Source: CAYZJD01 sp964483455 (GTDB taxonomy: Bacteria > Acidobacteriota > Terriglobia > Bryobacterales > Bryobacteraceae). From it: DNA of 64,000 nt. The position numbers and the translations under genes were made by a program. Below the pieces are notes generated by a model. The model made no database searches. It worked only from the letters and a program-made list of their open reading frames with translations, and was not told where the DNA came from. Of the stretch, positions 54,924 through 63,486 are shown piece after piece. Within the stretch, counting starts at the first letter, position 1. Every line of letters begins with the position of its first letter. Location of the stretch: assembly GCA_964483455.1 (NCBI GenBank), contig CAZACK010000013.1:4136-68135 (forward strand). Reading direction: 5' to 3'.

Positions 54924-55976
54924 ATGAACCGCGCCCCCCTCTTTAGCGCAGTCCTCGCCCTGTTGGTGTCCGGCTGCGGCGATTCCGGCCGAGCGCCGGC
55001 GATCGGGGAAGGCTACGTGGCGCCGGCGACGCTCAACATCCGCCGGGAACTGAGGCCGCGGGAACCGTCCGTCGCCACCGTCACGCATGGAGAGCGGCTG
55101 GAAATCATCGGCCGGCGGCGGCGCTTCGTGAAAGTGCGCACCAGCTCGGGCGCGGAAGGCTGGACGGACGGCCGCCTGTTGTTCAGCCCGGAGCAAATGG
55201 CCGAACTGCGCGGTCTTGCCGATCAAGCCAAACGTCTTCGTACGCAGGGGGCCGCCACCACCTACGACGCGCTGAACGTTCACACGCATCCGAACCGGCA
55301 ATCGCCGAGTTTCCACCAGCTCAAGGAGGCCGACTCGGTGGAGGTGGTCGCTCACCGGCTGGCGCCGCGAGTGCCGTTTTTCCCCGGCGCGCCGCAGCCG
55401 GAATTACCCGCCTCCGTGCCGATGGACGACTGGAGTCTGGTGCGCGACTCGAGCGGCCGGGCCGGCTGGGTGCTGTTCCGGATGCTGGTCATGTCGATCC
55501 CCGACGAGGTGGCGCAGTACGCCGAAGGCCATCGGATCACCTCGTATTTCTCTCTCGGCGAGGTCCACGACCGCGGCCGGGTGAAGTGCAACTGGCTTTG
55601 GACGACGATCGCGCGGGGCCTGGAGCCCTATGAGTTCGACAGCTTCCGGGTGTTTGTCTGGAGCCGGCAGCGACATCGGTACGAGACCGCCTACATCGAG
55701 CGCAACCTTCGCGGCTACTATCCGACAACGGTTCGCCTTGACGGCGGGTCGCCGAGTTTTTCCCTGGTCATCGAAGAGCGCAACGGCCAGAGGCATCTGC
55801 GAACTTACGCGTTTCAAGGGTTCCGGGTCCGGCTGATGGACAAGCAACCATGGAATCCTCCGGAGGAGAACCTGGGCACGGGCGCCTCACCCGGAGAGAG
55901 CGACGACACGCAGCCGCCGGACGGGAAGTCTTTCTGGACGCGAGTGAAGGAGCGCCTGAAGTCGCTCTGGCGTTAG
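54924..55976 (+). CDS. Lipoprotein with SH3-like domains
   Basis: 350 residues. Lipobox LLVSGC (Cys18) marks an outer- or inner-membrane lipoprotein. Residues about 30-90 (LNIRRELRPREPSVATVTHGERLEIIG ... WTDGRLL) and 110-180 (YDALNVHTHPNRQSPSFHQLKEADSVEVVAH ... GWVLFRML) are two SH3_3-like units, which often bind peptidoglycan. The remaining part is of unknown fold and the C terminus is basic. No partner in the neighbourhood. Confidence 0.75.
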   Translation: MNRAPLFSAVLALLVSGCGDSGRAPAIGEGYVAPATLNIRRELRPREPSVATVTHGERLEIIGRRRRFVKVRTSSGAEGWTDGRLLFSPEQMAELRGLADQAKRLRTQGAATTYDALNVHTHPNRQSPSFHQLKEADSVEVVAHRLAPRVPFFPGAPQPELPASVPMDDWSLVRDSSGRAGWVLFRMLVMSIPDEVAQYAEGHRITSYFSLGEVHDRGRVKCNWLWTTIARGLEPYEFDSFRVFVWSRQRHRYETAYIERNLRGYYPTTVRLDGGSPSFSLVIEERNGQRHLRTYAFQGFRVRLMDKQPWNPPEENLGTGASPGESDDTQPPDGKSFWTRVKERLKSLWR

Positions 55977-55979
55977 CAG

Positions 55980-55985
55980 GATAAT
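55980..55985 (+). promoter_or_regulatory. -10 box GATAAT for the lactonase gene
   Basis: GATAAT ends six bases before ATG 55992 and begins 4 bases after the upstream stop, so the lactonase appears to have its own leaderless promoter. Confidence 0.45.
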
Positions 55986-55991
55986 GGACCC

Positions 55992-57137
55992 ATGTTCTGC
56001 TTGCGACAGTTTTCGGTCTTGTCCGCTCTTCTGCTCGGCGGCGGTTTCCTTGTTGCGGCCGATCCGCCTTCTCGCGGTTATCTCGTTTACATCGGCACGT
56101 ACACGGGCCAGGGAAGTGAGGGGATCTACGCCTGGCGATTCCAGCCGCAGAGCGGGGAACTCAAGCCGCTCGGCCTGGCCGCCAAGGTTGCGAATCCGTC
56201 CTTCCTGGCGGTCCACCCGAATGAGCGGTTCCTGTACGCAGTGAGTGAAGAGGAGGGAGGCTCCGGCGCGGTGAGCGCGTTTTCCATCGATCAGGCGAGC
56301 GGCAAGCTGTCGTTCCTGAACAAGGTTTCGTCCGAGGGAGGCGGGCCCTGTCACGTTACCGTCGAGAAGACGGGCCGGCGCGCCTTGATCGCCAACTACA
56401 CGGGCGGGAGCGTCGCGGCGTTCCCGGTCGCTGGAGACGGCAAGCTGGGGGAAGCCTCGGCGTTCGTGCAGCACACCGGTTCGAGCGCGGACAGGGAGCG
56501 GCAGGAGGGTCCGCACGCGCACTCGATCAATGTCTCGCCGGACAACCGGTTTGCGTTCGCGGCCGACCTCGGCCTGGACAAGGTGCTTGTGTACCGGCTC
56601 GATCCGGAGCGCGGAACGCTCGAGCCGAACGATCCGCCGTTCGCACGGGTGAAGCCGGGCGCCGGTCCGAGGCACTTCACGTTCCACCCGAGCGGCCGCT
56701 TCGCATACGTGATCAACGAGATGCACAACACCGTCACGGCCTTCGCTTACGACGCGGCCCGCGGCTCGCTCCGGGAGGTTCAGACCATCACCACGCTGCC
56801 CGAGAATTTCCGCGGTGAGAATTGGACGGCGGAGGTGGTTGTGCACCCGAACGGCAAGTTCCTCTACGGGTCCAACCGGGGCCACGACAGCATCGCGGTC
56901 TTCGCCGTGGATGAGGACAAGGGCACCCTCGCCGCGGTCGAGCGCGTGTCCACCAAAGGGAGCTGGCCGCGAAATTTCGCGCTCGATCCAACCGGCGGGT
57001 GGCTTTTTGCGGCGAATCACAAGTCCGACAATGTTGTCGTTTTCCGGGTGGACCCGAAGACAGGGCGCCTGACCCAGTTTGGGCAGGGACTGCGGGTGTC
57101 AAGCCCGGTCTGCGTGAGATTCGCAAGAGCGCGTTAG
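55992..57137 (+). CDS. Exported lactonase, 6-phosphogluconolactonase (Pgl/YbhE) family
   Basis: 381 residues. N-terminal signal sequence (LLLGGGFLVAADPPS), then a seven-bladed propeller with YIGTYTGQGSEGIYAW, GPCHVTVEKTGRRALIANY, GPHAHSINVSPDNRFAFAADLGLDKV, GPRHFTFHPSGRFAYVINE and WPRNFALDPTGGWLFAANH, all YbhE-type lactonase motifs. Because it is exported, it probably acts on periplasmic sugar lactones rather than in the pentose phosphate pathway. Confidence 0.88.
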   Translation: MFCLRQFSVLSALLLGGGFLVAADPPSRGYLVYIGTYTGQGSEGIYAWRFQPQSGELKPLGLAAKVANPSFLAVHPNERFLYAVSEEEGGSGAVSAFSIDQASGKLSFLNKVSSEGGGPCHVTVEKTGRRALIANYTGGSVAAFPVAGDGKLGEASAFVQHTGSSADRERQEGPHAHSINVSPDNRFAFAADLGLDKVLVYRLDPERGTLEPNDPPFARVKPGAGPRHFTFHPSGRFAYVINEMHNTVTAFAYDAARGSLREVQTITTLPENFRGENWTAEVVVHPNGKFLYGSNRGHDSIAVFAVDEDKGTLAAVERVSTKGSWPRNFALDPTGGWLFAANHKSDNVVVFRVDPKTGRLTQFGQGLRVSSPVCVRFARAR

Positions 57138-57187
57138 ACTCAGGACCTGTGGCCATCGATGCTCGCGGCCCGTCGCGACCACGTCAC

Positions 57188-57217
57188 TTCATCGGCATTT
57201 ATCGGCTTTCATCGGCG
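57188..57217 (+). repeat. Three 10-bp tandem units
   Basis: TTCATCGGCA, TTTATCGGCT, TTCATCGGCG in exact 10-bp phase in the gap between convergent pgl-like and purN genes. No function evident. Confidence 0.5.
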
Positions 57218-57253
57218 GCTGACGAACCTGGCCGGGCCTGAGGTCGAGCCTCG

Positions 57254-57856
57254 CTAGGCCGCCAGAATGACCCGGCGACCCTCAATTCGGAATTGGCCGG
57301 AGAGCACGATCCGAATCGCCTCGCTGTACAGCCGGTGCTCCTCCCCGAGGATGCGGGCGGAGAGAGTGTCCACCGTGTCGTCGTCCAGGACAGGGACGGC
57401 AGCCTGGAGAATGATCGGACCGGCGTCCAGGTGCTCATCCACGAAGTGGACAGTGCAGCCGGATATCTTGACGCCATGATCCAGCGCCTGGTGCTGCGCG
57501 TCGAGTCCGGGAAAGGAGGGCAGCAGGGCGGGATGAATGTTGAGGATGCGCAGCGGGAACTCGCGCACGAAGTATGCGCTCAACAGGCGCATGAATCCGG
57601 CGAGGCAGACCAGGTCGACTTGGTGCTTGCGAAGTTCGGCCACCACCATCCGGTCGTAGGTTTCCCGTTCCAGCCCCTTGGAGGGAATGGCAACCGCGTT
57701 CAGTCCGCGCGCCCGGGCGACTTCCAGTCCTCGGGCCTCGGGCCGGTTGGAGATGACCACGGCGATGGTGGCGTCGAGATTGCCGGCGGCGACGTTGTCG
57801 GCGATGGCCTCGAAATTCGAACCGCGTCCGGAGAGCAGGATGCCAAGTCGTTTCAT
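57254..57856 (-). CDS. purN: Phosphoribosylglycinamide formyltransferase PurN
   Basis: 200 residues. Formyl transfer to GAR in purine synthesis. Seen: LLSGRGSNFEAI, NRPEARGL, VCLAGFMRLL, the catalytic Asn/His in NIHPALLPSFPG and the Asp in DEHLDAGPII. ATG overlaps the purM stop by ATGA, so purM-purN form a coupled unit. Confidence 0.96.
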   Translation of the reverse strand: MKRLGILLSGRGSNFEAIADNVAAGNLDATIAVVISNRPEARGLEVARARGLNAVAIPSKGLERETYDRMVVAELRKHQVDLVCLAGFMRLLSAYFVREFPLRILNIHPALLPSFPGLDAQHQALDHGVKISGCTVHFVDEHLDAGPIILQAAVPVLDDDTVDTLSARILGEEHRLYSEAIRIVLSGQFRIEGRRVILAA

Positions 57857-58899
57857 AGATAGTGAACCCGAGCCGAGGTTCGGCGGTTCGCCTTGACGAC
57901 GGCTCCGATCTCGATGTGCCGCTCGCCGAGTTCCGCGAGCAGTTGTTTCGCGCGGGTCGCGTGGCGCTCGCCGACGGCGAGCACCATGCCGATTCCCAGG
58001 TTGAAGGTTCGCCGCCAGTCGTCGTCGGGAATGGCGCCGAGTTCCTTGAGCAGGCGGAAAACCGGCGGAACCGTCCAGCGGGACATCTGCACCTCGGCCG
58101 CAAGCCCGCCGGGCAGCATGCGGGGCGTGTTGTCGGTGATCCCGCCTCCGGTGATGTGCGCCGCGCCCTTGAGAAGCCCGCCGGCGGTCAGCGCACGGAT
58201 CGCCTTCAAGTAGCTGCGATGCACCTTCAGCAATTCCTCGCCCACCGTGCAACCGAGCTCGGAAAGGAAGGTATCCGGGCGGTATCCGGCGACTTCGAAA
58301 AGGAGCTTGCGGGCCAGCGAGTAACCGTTGGTGTGGAGTCCGGTCGAGGGCAGGCCGAGCAGCACGTCCCCGACGCGGATGCGCTTACCGGTGAGCAGCT
58401 TATTCCGCTCGACGGCGCCGACAATGAAACCCGCCAGGTCATATTCGCCCGGCGCATAGAGTCCGGGCATCTCCGCCGTCTCGCCCCCGATCAACGCGCA
58501 GCCGTTCGCCCGGCAGGCCCGTGCCAGCCCGGATGCGACTTCGGCGGCGACAGCGGCATCGAGCTTGCCTGCGGCGAAGTAATCGAGGAAGAACAGCGGC
58601 GAGGCGCCCTCGACGGCGATGTCGTTGACGCAGTGATTCACGAGGTCTTCCCCGACGGTGCGGTGACAGCCCGTGAGGAAGGCCACCTTCAGCTTCGTGC
58701 CCACGCCGTCGGCGGAGCTCACCAGCACGGGCTGCTTCCAGCCGGACAAGCGAAAGCCGGCACCGAACGCGCCGATGTCGGTCATCACCCCCGGGGTGAA
58801 AGTCCGGCGTGCAAACTGCCTGATGAACGACACCGCCCGATCCGCTTCGTCGATGCGGACTCCGGCGTCCTGGTAGCGGACAGCTTTGGGGGTCGCCAT
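57853..58899 (-). CDS. purM: Phosphoribosylformylglycinamidine cyclo-ligase PurM
   Basis: 348 residues. AIR synthetase: DIGAFGAGF, SSADGVGTKLKVAF, DLVNHCVNDIAVEGA, GGETAEMPGLY, LPSTGLHTNGYSLAR and AHITGGGITDN motifs are all present. TATACT ends 9 bases before the ATG. Together with purN and the distant purS it shows a scattered purine pathway. Confidence 0.96.
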   Translation of the reverse strand: MATPKAVRYQDAGVRIDEADRAVSFIRQFARRTFTPGVMTDIGAFGAGFRLSGWKQPVLVSSADGVGTKLKVAFLTGCHRTVGEDLVNHCVNDIAVEGASPLFFLDYFAAGKLDAAVAAEVASGLARACRANGCALIGGETAEMPGLYAPGEYDLAGFIVGAVERNKLLTGKRIRVGDVLLGLPSTGLHTNGYSLARKLLFEVAGYRPDTFLSELGCTVGEELLKVHRSYLKAIRALTAGGLLKGAAHITGGGITDNTPRMLPGGLAAEVQMSRWTVPPVFRLLKELGAIPDDDWRRTFNLGIGMVLAVGERHATRAKQLLAELGERHIEIGAVVKANRRTSARVHYL

Positions 58900-58908
58900 G
58901 AACCCTAC

Positions 58909-58914
58909 AGTATA
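58909..58914 (-). promoter_or_regulatory. -10 box TATACT for purM-purN
   Basis: Complement of 58909-58914 reads TATACT and ends 9 bases before the purM ATG. No -35 recognised. Confidence 0.45.
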
Positions 58915-58959
58915 GCGGCGGGGGCCGGCCCCCCTGGACAGCATCGCCGCAGTCAAAGT

Positions 58960-58996
58960 TGGGGGCGTGCCCACCGGGCAGGCGAAAGCGCCCCCA
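58960..58996. repeat. Degraded REP-like palindrome, copy 5
   Basis: Contains GGGCAGGCGAAAGCG followed directly by CCCCCAC, i.e. the REP core with the CTG of the right arm lost. A longer outer pair TGGGGGCG / CGCCCCCA (58960-58967 and 58989-58996) may have replaced the original stem. Confidence 0.5.
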
Positions 58997-59075
58997 CGCG
59001 CGGAGCGTCGCTCGGCGTGTCCATCGGTCTGTCTCCGGCGGCCGCCCGGCAAGATTCTTCGCAGCGTATCGAGAA

Positions 59076-60077
59076 TCAGACCGACGGTAATACTCTGGGT
59101 TTGACGACGGCCACGCCCACGGATTTCATTGCCGCCGTAAGTTTCTCGAACATGGCTTCGTCGGAGTAGGTCCCGACGATCGCCCCGCCGGAGCCGGCGA
59201 AACTCGACGTGGCGCCGGCGGCGCGCGCCGTGCGAATCATCTCCATGTTGCCGTCGCTGATTCTGTAGATCCTCGCGCGAAGGTCGAAGTTGGCATTGAT
59301 AAGCCTGTCGAGCGTCTCGTAGTCACGATCGAGCAGGGCCTGGCGGCCTTGCTCGGCGTAGCCGGCCCAGGTTCTCATCGCCTCTACGACCTCGGGATCG
59401 CCGGCGTTCCATCGCTCGCGCACATTGCTGTGAAACACCTCCGTGCCCTCGCTCAGACTCGTGCGATAGGCCACGTAAACGTTCGGCAGCAGACCTGGAT
59501 CCAGCCGCTCGTAAGATCCGTAGCCCTGACGGTCCATCAATTCCTTGGAGAAATCCATGTAAACCAGTCCTTCGTAGGCCTGGATCACGCGGTCCTGCGG
59601 CCCGGCCGGCACACCAAGTTCCCTGGTTTCCGTCTCCAGGACGAGCTTAGCCTGGACCGGCAGGGGGATTTCGACGCCGAAGTGAAGACACAGCGCTCGC
59701 AACGCGGCGGTAATGATCGCGCTTGAGCCACCCAGCCCCAGACGGAGTGGGATGTTCGATTCGTACTCCAATGTGAAATTGCGGTCCTCGAGGGGGATTC
59801 CCTGCTCGCGGCAGTAGTCGATGAATCGAACGATGAGCGCCTGTACGATGCGGATCCCGCCATAGTAGCCTCGCCAGCGGGTGGTAGCATAGAGGTCCTC
59901 GAGGTTCTCGAAGACGGGCATGTCCGCCTTGGAAAGGCGGATTTCCAGGCGGGCGCTCGGATACAGTAGAACACGCGCGCGGAAGTTTCGTATGAGAAAT
60001 GATATTGTCTTGCCGTAATAGCCGTCGCTCGGGTTGCCAAGAAGTCCGGCTCTGGCGTAGGCATAGGTTTCGATCAT
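59076..60077 (-). CDS. GHMP-family sugar kinase, glucuronokinase-like
   Basis: 333 residues. Opening ARAGLLGNPSDGYYGKTISF closely follows the pattern of plant-type glucuronokinases; the ATP loop is LRLGLGGSSAIITAALRAL and the C-terminal motif is FAGSGGAIVGTY. Expected reaction: sugar + ATP to sugar-1-phosphate, perhaps D-glucuronate. ATG 60077 is chosen; a GTG at 60158 would add 27 residues of low-complexity sequence. No UDP-sugar pyrophosphorylase is adjacent. Confidence 0.78.
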   Translation of the reverse strand: MIETYAYARAGLLGNPSDGYYGKTISFLIRNFRARVLLYPSARLEIRLSKADMPVFENLEDLYATTRWRGYYGGIRIVQALIVRFIDYCREQGIPLEDRNFTLEYESNIPLRLGLGGSSAIITAALRALCLHFGVEIPLPVQAKLVLETETRELGVPAGPQDRVIQAYEGLVYMDFSKELMDRQGYGSYERLDPGLLPNVYVAYRTSLSEGTEVFHSNVRERWNAGDPEVVEAMRTWAGYAEQGRQALLDRDYETLDRLINANFDLRARIYRISDGNMEMIRTARAAGATSSFAGSGGAIVGTYSDEAMFEKLTAAMKSVGVAVVKPRVLPSV

Positions 60078-60175
60078 GGTGTTGCGCGCTGTTGCGCCTC
60101 CTGGGCTCGGGATGAGCGAATCCCGCGCACGTCGGGGACCTGTGCCGCAGGCGGGCACGATCCACCCAACTACCT

Positions 60176-60189
60176 TACTCTATAGAGTA
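60176..60189. promoter_or_regulatory. 14-bp perfect palindrome at the dtd start
   Basis: TACTCTATAGAGTA, whose last base is the A of the dtd ATG. TACTCT at its left half ends 7 bases before that ATG, so it can act as -10, and by symmetry also for the opposite strand toward the GHMP kinase. Confidence 0.45.
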
Positions 60190-60638
60190 TGCGGGCCGTG
60201 CTCCAGCGGGTGAAGGAAGCCAGGGTGGAAGTGGATGGCCAGGTGAGAGCAGCCATCGGACGGGGGCTTCTGGTCCTGTTGGGCATTGCCAAGAGCGACA
60301 CGAGAGCCGACGCCGCCTACCTTGCCGACAAGATGGTCGGACTTCGCATTTTTCCCGACGAGGCGGGGAAACTGAATCTCGATGTGGTTCAAGCCGGCGG
60401 CGCTCTGCTGGTGGTCTCTCAATTCACCCTGTATGGAGATGCGCGAAAAGGCCGCCGGCCAGGCTTCGACCGGGCCGCCGATCCGGTGGCAGCCCGCGCC
60501 CTGTACGACTACTTCGTCGAGACGCTGCTGGCACGGAACGTGCTGGTGAAAACCGGTGTATTCCAGGCCCTGATGTCTGTGCACCTGGTGAACGAGGGTC
60601 CCGTAACTATCATTCTGGACTCCGAAAAAAAGTTCTGA
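60189..60638 (+). CDS. dtd: D-aminoacyl-tRNA deacylase Dtd
   Basis: 149 residues. Signature SQFTLYGDARKGRRPGF and the chirality-proofreading Gly-Pro in NEGPVTIIL are present. Removes D-amino acids from mischarged tRNA. It opens with MRAVLQRVKEARVEV as usual. Single gene. Confidence 0.96.
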   Translation: MRAVLQRVKEARVEVDGQVRAAIGRGLLVLLGIAKSDTRADAAYLADKMVGLRIFPDEAGKLNLDVVQAGGALLVVSQFTLYGDARKGRRPGFDRAADPVAARALYDYFVETLLARNVLVKTGVFQALMSVHLVNEGPVTIILDSEKKF

Positions 60639-60683
60639 TGCATTGTTAGTTTGAGATATGATATTCTGCCTGAGGGAGAGAAC

Positions 60684-60953
60684 ATGCCCAAAGTGGCTAC
60701 ATCACTGAAAGATACAGCGTTTCTGAATGCGGCCTTGGAAGGCCTGGAGTTGCAGAAGAGCAGGATCGAGGGTCAGATCCAGCAGGTGCGAGCCCTGTTG
60801 AGGGGACGAGTAGGCAAACCTTCGGCCGCGGGCGCTGCACCAAAACCGGCGAGAAAACGAAGGGAACTGAGCGCCGCCGCCCGTCGGCGCATTGCCATGG
60901 CTCAGAAGAAACGCTGGGCCGAGTACCGGAAGCAAAAAGCGGCGGCCGCATAG
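60684..60953 (+). CDS. Small basic protein, possibly nucleoid-associated
   Basis: 89 residues: a helical N-terminal half (LNAALEGLELQKSRIEGQIQQVRALL) that could form a coiled coil, then a very basic tail ending in LSAAARRRIAMAQKKRWAEYRK. The RRRIAxAQKKRWAE motif recurs in many acidobacterial and plant-associated small proteins; I infer DNA or RNA binding. Good GAGGGAGAG Shine-Dalgarno and a TATGAT box at 60657. Confidence 0.6.
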   Translation: MPKVATSLKDTAFLNAALEGLELQKSRIEGQIQQVRALLRGRVGKPSAAGAAPKPARKRRELSAAARRRIAMAQKKRWAEYRKQKAAAA

Positions 60954-61075
60954 GAAGCTGATCCGGTAGTCTGGTTCCAAAGCGACTCTGTTTTCCGTAA
61001 GCCACGGGCAGGTCACCGGCGAACCGCCCGCCGGCGAGTGGTGTTGTTTGCCATGCGGACTGGCCTGGAGCCGGA

Positions 61076-61795
61076 CTAGGTGGCAAGGCGATCCGCGGCC
61101 TCAAGCTGCGGGTCCCAGCGAAACCTCCGAATCACATCGTCGACGTCGCCCTGGTCCGCGATGACGCCCTTCTGAAAGAAGACGGCGCGCGTGGCGATGG
61201 CCCGGGCGAAGTGAGTGTCGTGTGTGACGACGACCTTAGGCTGCGGCAGGCTTCTTAGAAGTTCCGCCAGGCTGCGCTGGCCGTGCGGGTCCAACGAGGT
61301 AGTCGGCTCGTCCAGAACCAGCACCTCAGGGCGCATGGCCAGAACTCCGGCCAGGGCGACACGCCGCTTCTCGCCGGCGCTGAGATGATAGGGCGCCTTG
61401 TCTAAGAACGCTGCCATGCCGGTGAGTTCCAGTGCGCCCTTCGCCGCCTCGAAGGCTTCTTCCGGCGGCAAGCCGAGATTCAAGGGTCCGAAGCTCACGT
61501 CTTCCAGCACGGTCGGCATGAAGAGTTGCTCGTCGGAATCTTGAAACACGACGCCGACTTTGCGGCGGATCTCCGCCAGGTTCTTCTTTGCCACCGGAAT
61601 CCCGCAGACTGTTACGTACCCGTCCCCCATCAACAGACCGTTCAAGTGGAGCACGAACGTCGTCTTTCCCGAGCCGTTGGCGCCGAACAGGGCTACCGTC
61701 TCGCCCCGGTGCAGCGTGAAGTCCACTCCGGCAAGGGCCTGAGTGCCGTCCGGGTAGGTGAACCTGAGATTCCGTGTTTCGATCAGCGGTTCCAT
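61076..61795 (-). CDS. nikO: Nickel ECF transporter ATPase NikO (CbiO-like)
   Basis: 239-residue ABC ATPase. Walker A GANGSGKTT, Q-loop VFQDSDEQLF, signature LSAGEKRRVALAGVL, Walker B VLVLDEPTTSLDP. The VFQDSDEQLF and signature forms are those of CbiO/NikO. Overlaps nikQ by 13 bases. Nickel rather than cobalt is inferred from the divergent nikR. Confidence 0.88.
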   Translation of the reverse strand: MEPLIETRNLRFTYPDGTQALAGVDFTLHRGETVALFGANGSGKTTFVLHLNGLLMGDGYVTVCGIPVAKKNLAEIRRKVGVVFQDSDEQLFMPTVLEDVSFGPLNLGLPPEEAFEAAKGALELTGMAAFLDKAPYHLSAGEKRRVALAGVLAMRPEVLVLDEPTTSLDPHGQRSLAELLRSLPQPKVVVTHDTHFARAIATRAVFFQKGVIADQGDVDDVIRRFRWDPQLEAADRLAT

Positions 61796-62523
61796 ACGAT
61801 CGGCTCTACGAGCACTGCTCGCACCGCCAGCGGGACGGACCAGGCGAGTGCGGCGAACACGGCGTCCCGCCACCCGAACCGGCGCATCTCGAACGCCGGC
61901 AAATGCCCTTGAAATCCGCGGGACAGCATGGCCCGGTGGATGCCGTCGGCTCGGGCATAGGACCGCGCGAACAGGACGGCGATCGCGCCGGCGGCGGCTC
62001 GCAACCTTCGGCCCCACGCCATGACGGAGCCGTCCAGTCCGCGGCTGGAGGCGGCGAGCCGCATGTGCTGCGCCTGTTCGGAGACGACGAACAGATACCG
62101 GTGCAGGAATTGCACGACCATGACCAGGAAACGCGGCGCGCCGAGTTTCTCGAAACCGCGGAGAAGGACCGCGATGGGTGTCGTTCCGACCACGAGCAGC
62201 ACGGCGAGGGCCGACAGATAGCTCTTGGCGATCATCGACCAGGCCCGCGCGGGGTCGCCCGCCGCCAGGCTCATAACGGCAAACAGCATCGAAAACGGCA
62301 AGACGAACGCCGCCCTCCACAGCATCGATGCCAGGGGGAGGCGCGCCAGCAGGACTGCGCACGCCAGCAACAGGCCATAGGCCGCCAGCGGGATCACGGA
62401 TCGGATCGGCGTGGTCGCCATGACGACCAGGAAGCCGAGCAAAGCAAGGATCTTGGCGCGGGGATCGCGGGCGTGCAGCGGACTTCGCCCCCTGCTCCAG
62501 CCATCCAGGGTAACGTGGTGCAA
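61783..62523 (-). CDS. nikQ: Nickel ECF transporter T component NikQ (CbiQ-like)
   Basis: 246-residue membrane protein with about five helices and the ECF-T coupling motifs ASSRGLDGSVMAWGRRL and ADGIHRAMLSRGFQG (A-R-G type). The start is TTG 62523, directly after the nikMN stop, with GGAGGAG seven bases upstream; no ATG or GTG fits the conserved N terminus better. Confidence 0.85.
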   Translation of the reverse strand: MHHVTLDGWSRGRSPLHARDPRAKILALLGFLVVMATTPIRSVIPLAAYGLLLACAVLLARLPLASMLWRAAFVLPFSMLFAVMSLAAGDPARAWSMIAKSYLSALAVLLVVGTTPIAVLLRGFEKLGAPRFLVMVVQFLHRYLFVVSEQAQHMRLAASSRGLDGSVMAWGRRLRAAAGAIAVLFARSYARADGIHRAMLSRGFQGHLPAFEMRRFGWRDAVFAALAWSVPLAVRAVLVEPIVWNR

Positions 62524-63429
62524 CTAGCGGCTCCTCCTCGACAATGCACGGCCGAAAAGCAGGCAGGCGCCGAAGACCAGCGCCAAGCCGGCGAGGCCGG
62601 CGGTCGCCTTGCGCATCCACTGGCCGCCCGGAACCGCCGTCTCATAGTCCGCAAGGGGCGTTTGCACCAAGGCGCGCGCTTTCGAAGCAATGCCGAGGTC
62701 CTCGGCGAGCTTTTCCAATCCGTCGGGATCGCCGGCCGCGAACAGCACACCCACGACCGCCAGCAGCAAGGCGGCCATTCCGACGAATCCCAACACGCGG
62801 CGACCGCTCCCGACGGGCTTGCGAACCCAGCCCGGCTGCATCACCTCGAGCGCCTGGAGCACGGCCAGAGTAATCCCCCCCTCCAGTATTGCGTTCACCG
62901 CGAACAACGCCAGCGAGAGTCCGGCGACCACCGCCGGAACAGGCACTCCCGACAACCGCAGTTCCACCAGGGCAAGCCCCGCGCTGACGAAAACGGAGAT
63001 GGCTGCTCCGAAGAAGATGCTCAGCTTGCGCCGGGCGCCGCCGCCCCAAAAATGAAACGGGAGATAGCCCGCGACGACCCCGGCCACGGCCATGTTAAAC
63101 GCGTTTGCGCCCAGGGCGAGGATTCCGCCATCCTGGAACACCAGCGCCTGAATCGCCAGAATCGCGGTCATCACCACCGAGGCCGCGGCCGGACCGAGGG
63201 TGAAGGCCAGCAGCGCGGCCCCCATCAGGTGTCCCGTCGTGCCGGGCCCGACCGGGAAGTTGATCATCTGGGCGGCGAAGACGAACGCTCCCATCACTCC
63301 CAGCAGAGGAATCCTGCCCTCCTCCACTTCGCTCTGGGCGCGGCGCGCCATGAAGACGATCGACGGCGCGCTCGCGGCCGCCAGGGCCGCCCAAACAGGA
63401 GTGGAAAGAAAGCCGTCGGGGATATGCAT
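62524..63429 (-). CDS. nikMN: Nickel ECF transporter substrate component NikM fused to PDGLE/CbiN-like domain
   Basis: 301 residues. N terminus MHIPDGFLS is the conserved metal-binding start (His2) of CbiM/NikM. Residues 1 to about 205 form the S component with GPGTTGHLMGAAL. The C-terminal part carries a helix pair and DPDGLEKLAEDLG, the PDGLE domain that replaces CbiN/NikN. It is the first gene of the operon, opposite nikR across a 67-bp gap. Confidence 0.9.
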   Translation of the reverse strand: MHIPDGFLSTPVWAALAAASAPSIVFMARRAQSEVEEGRIPLLGVMGAFVFAAQMINFPVGPGTTGHLMGAALLAFTLGPAAASVVMTAILAIQALVFQDGGILALGANAFNMAVAGVVAGYLPFHFWGGGARRKLSIFFGAAISVFVSAGLALVELRLSGVPVPAVVAGLSLALFAVNAILEGGITLAVLQALEVMQPGWVRKPVGSGRRVLGFVGMAALLLAVVGVLFAAGDPDGLEKLAEDLGIASKARALVQTPLADYETAVPGGQWMRKATAGLAGLALVFGACLLFGRALSRRSR

Positions 63430-63446
63430 CGAACCGGAACCCCACA

Positions 63447-63473
63447 GTAGCACGGATTTGAGGATCGTGCCAC
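63447..63473. promoter_or_regulatory. Candidate NikR operator (27-bp dyad)
   Basis: GTAGCACG-N11-CGTGCCAC, 7 of 8 bases symmetrical. Known NikR operators are wide dyads of about 27-28 bp (GTATGA-N16-TCATAC in E. coli; GTGTTAC-N13-GTAACAC in others). It lies between nikMN and nikR and overlaps the nikR -35. Confidence 0.6.
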
Positions 63474-63486
63474 CAAGGGGTATAAT
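63458..63486 (+). promoter_or_regulatory. nikR promoter
   Basis: TTGAGG (63458-63463), 17-bp spacer, TATAAT (63481-63486): the best sigma-70-type promoter in the window. Predicted start about 63493, only a few bases before ATG 63497. Confidence 0.65.

Noticed and set aside
60954..61075. Terminator between the small basic protein and nikO
   Set aside because: A GC-rich partial dyad (CCGGCG...CGCCGG) is present but imperfect and lacks a T tract on either strand.
61076..63429. Cobalt transporter CbiMQO
   Set aside because: The proteins are shared by both systems; the divergent NikR with all four nickel ligands and the PDGLE fusion favour nickel.
61774..63450. 558-codon plus-strand frame opposite the nikMN-Q-O genes
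   Set aside because: Antisense to three recognised transporter genes; its product is a Gln/Arg/His-rich low-complexity chain, a codon-bias shadow.
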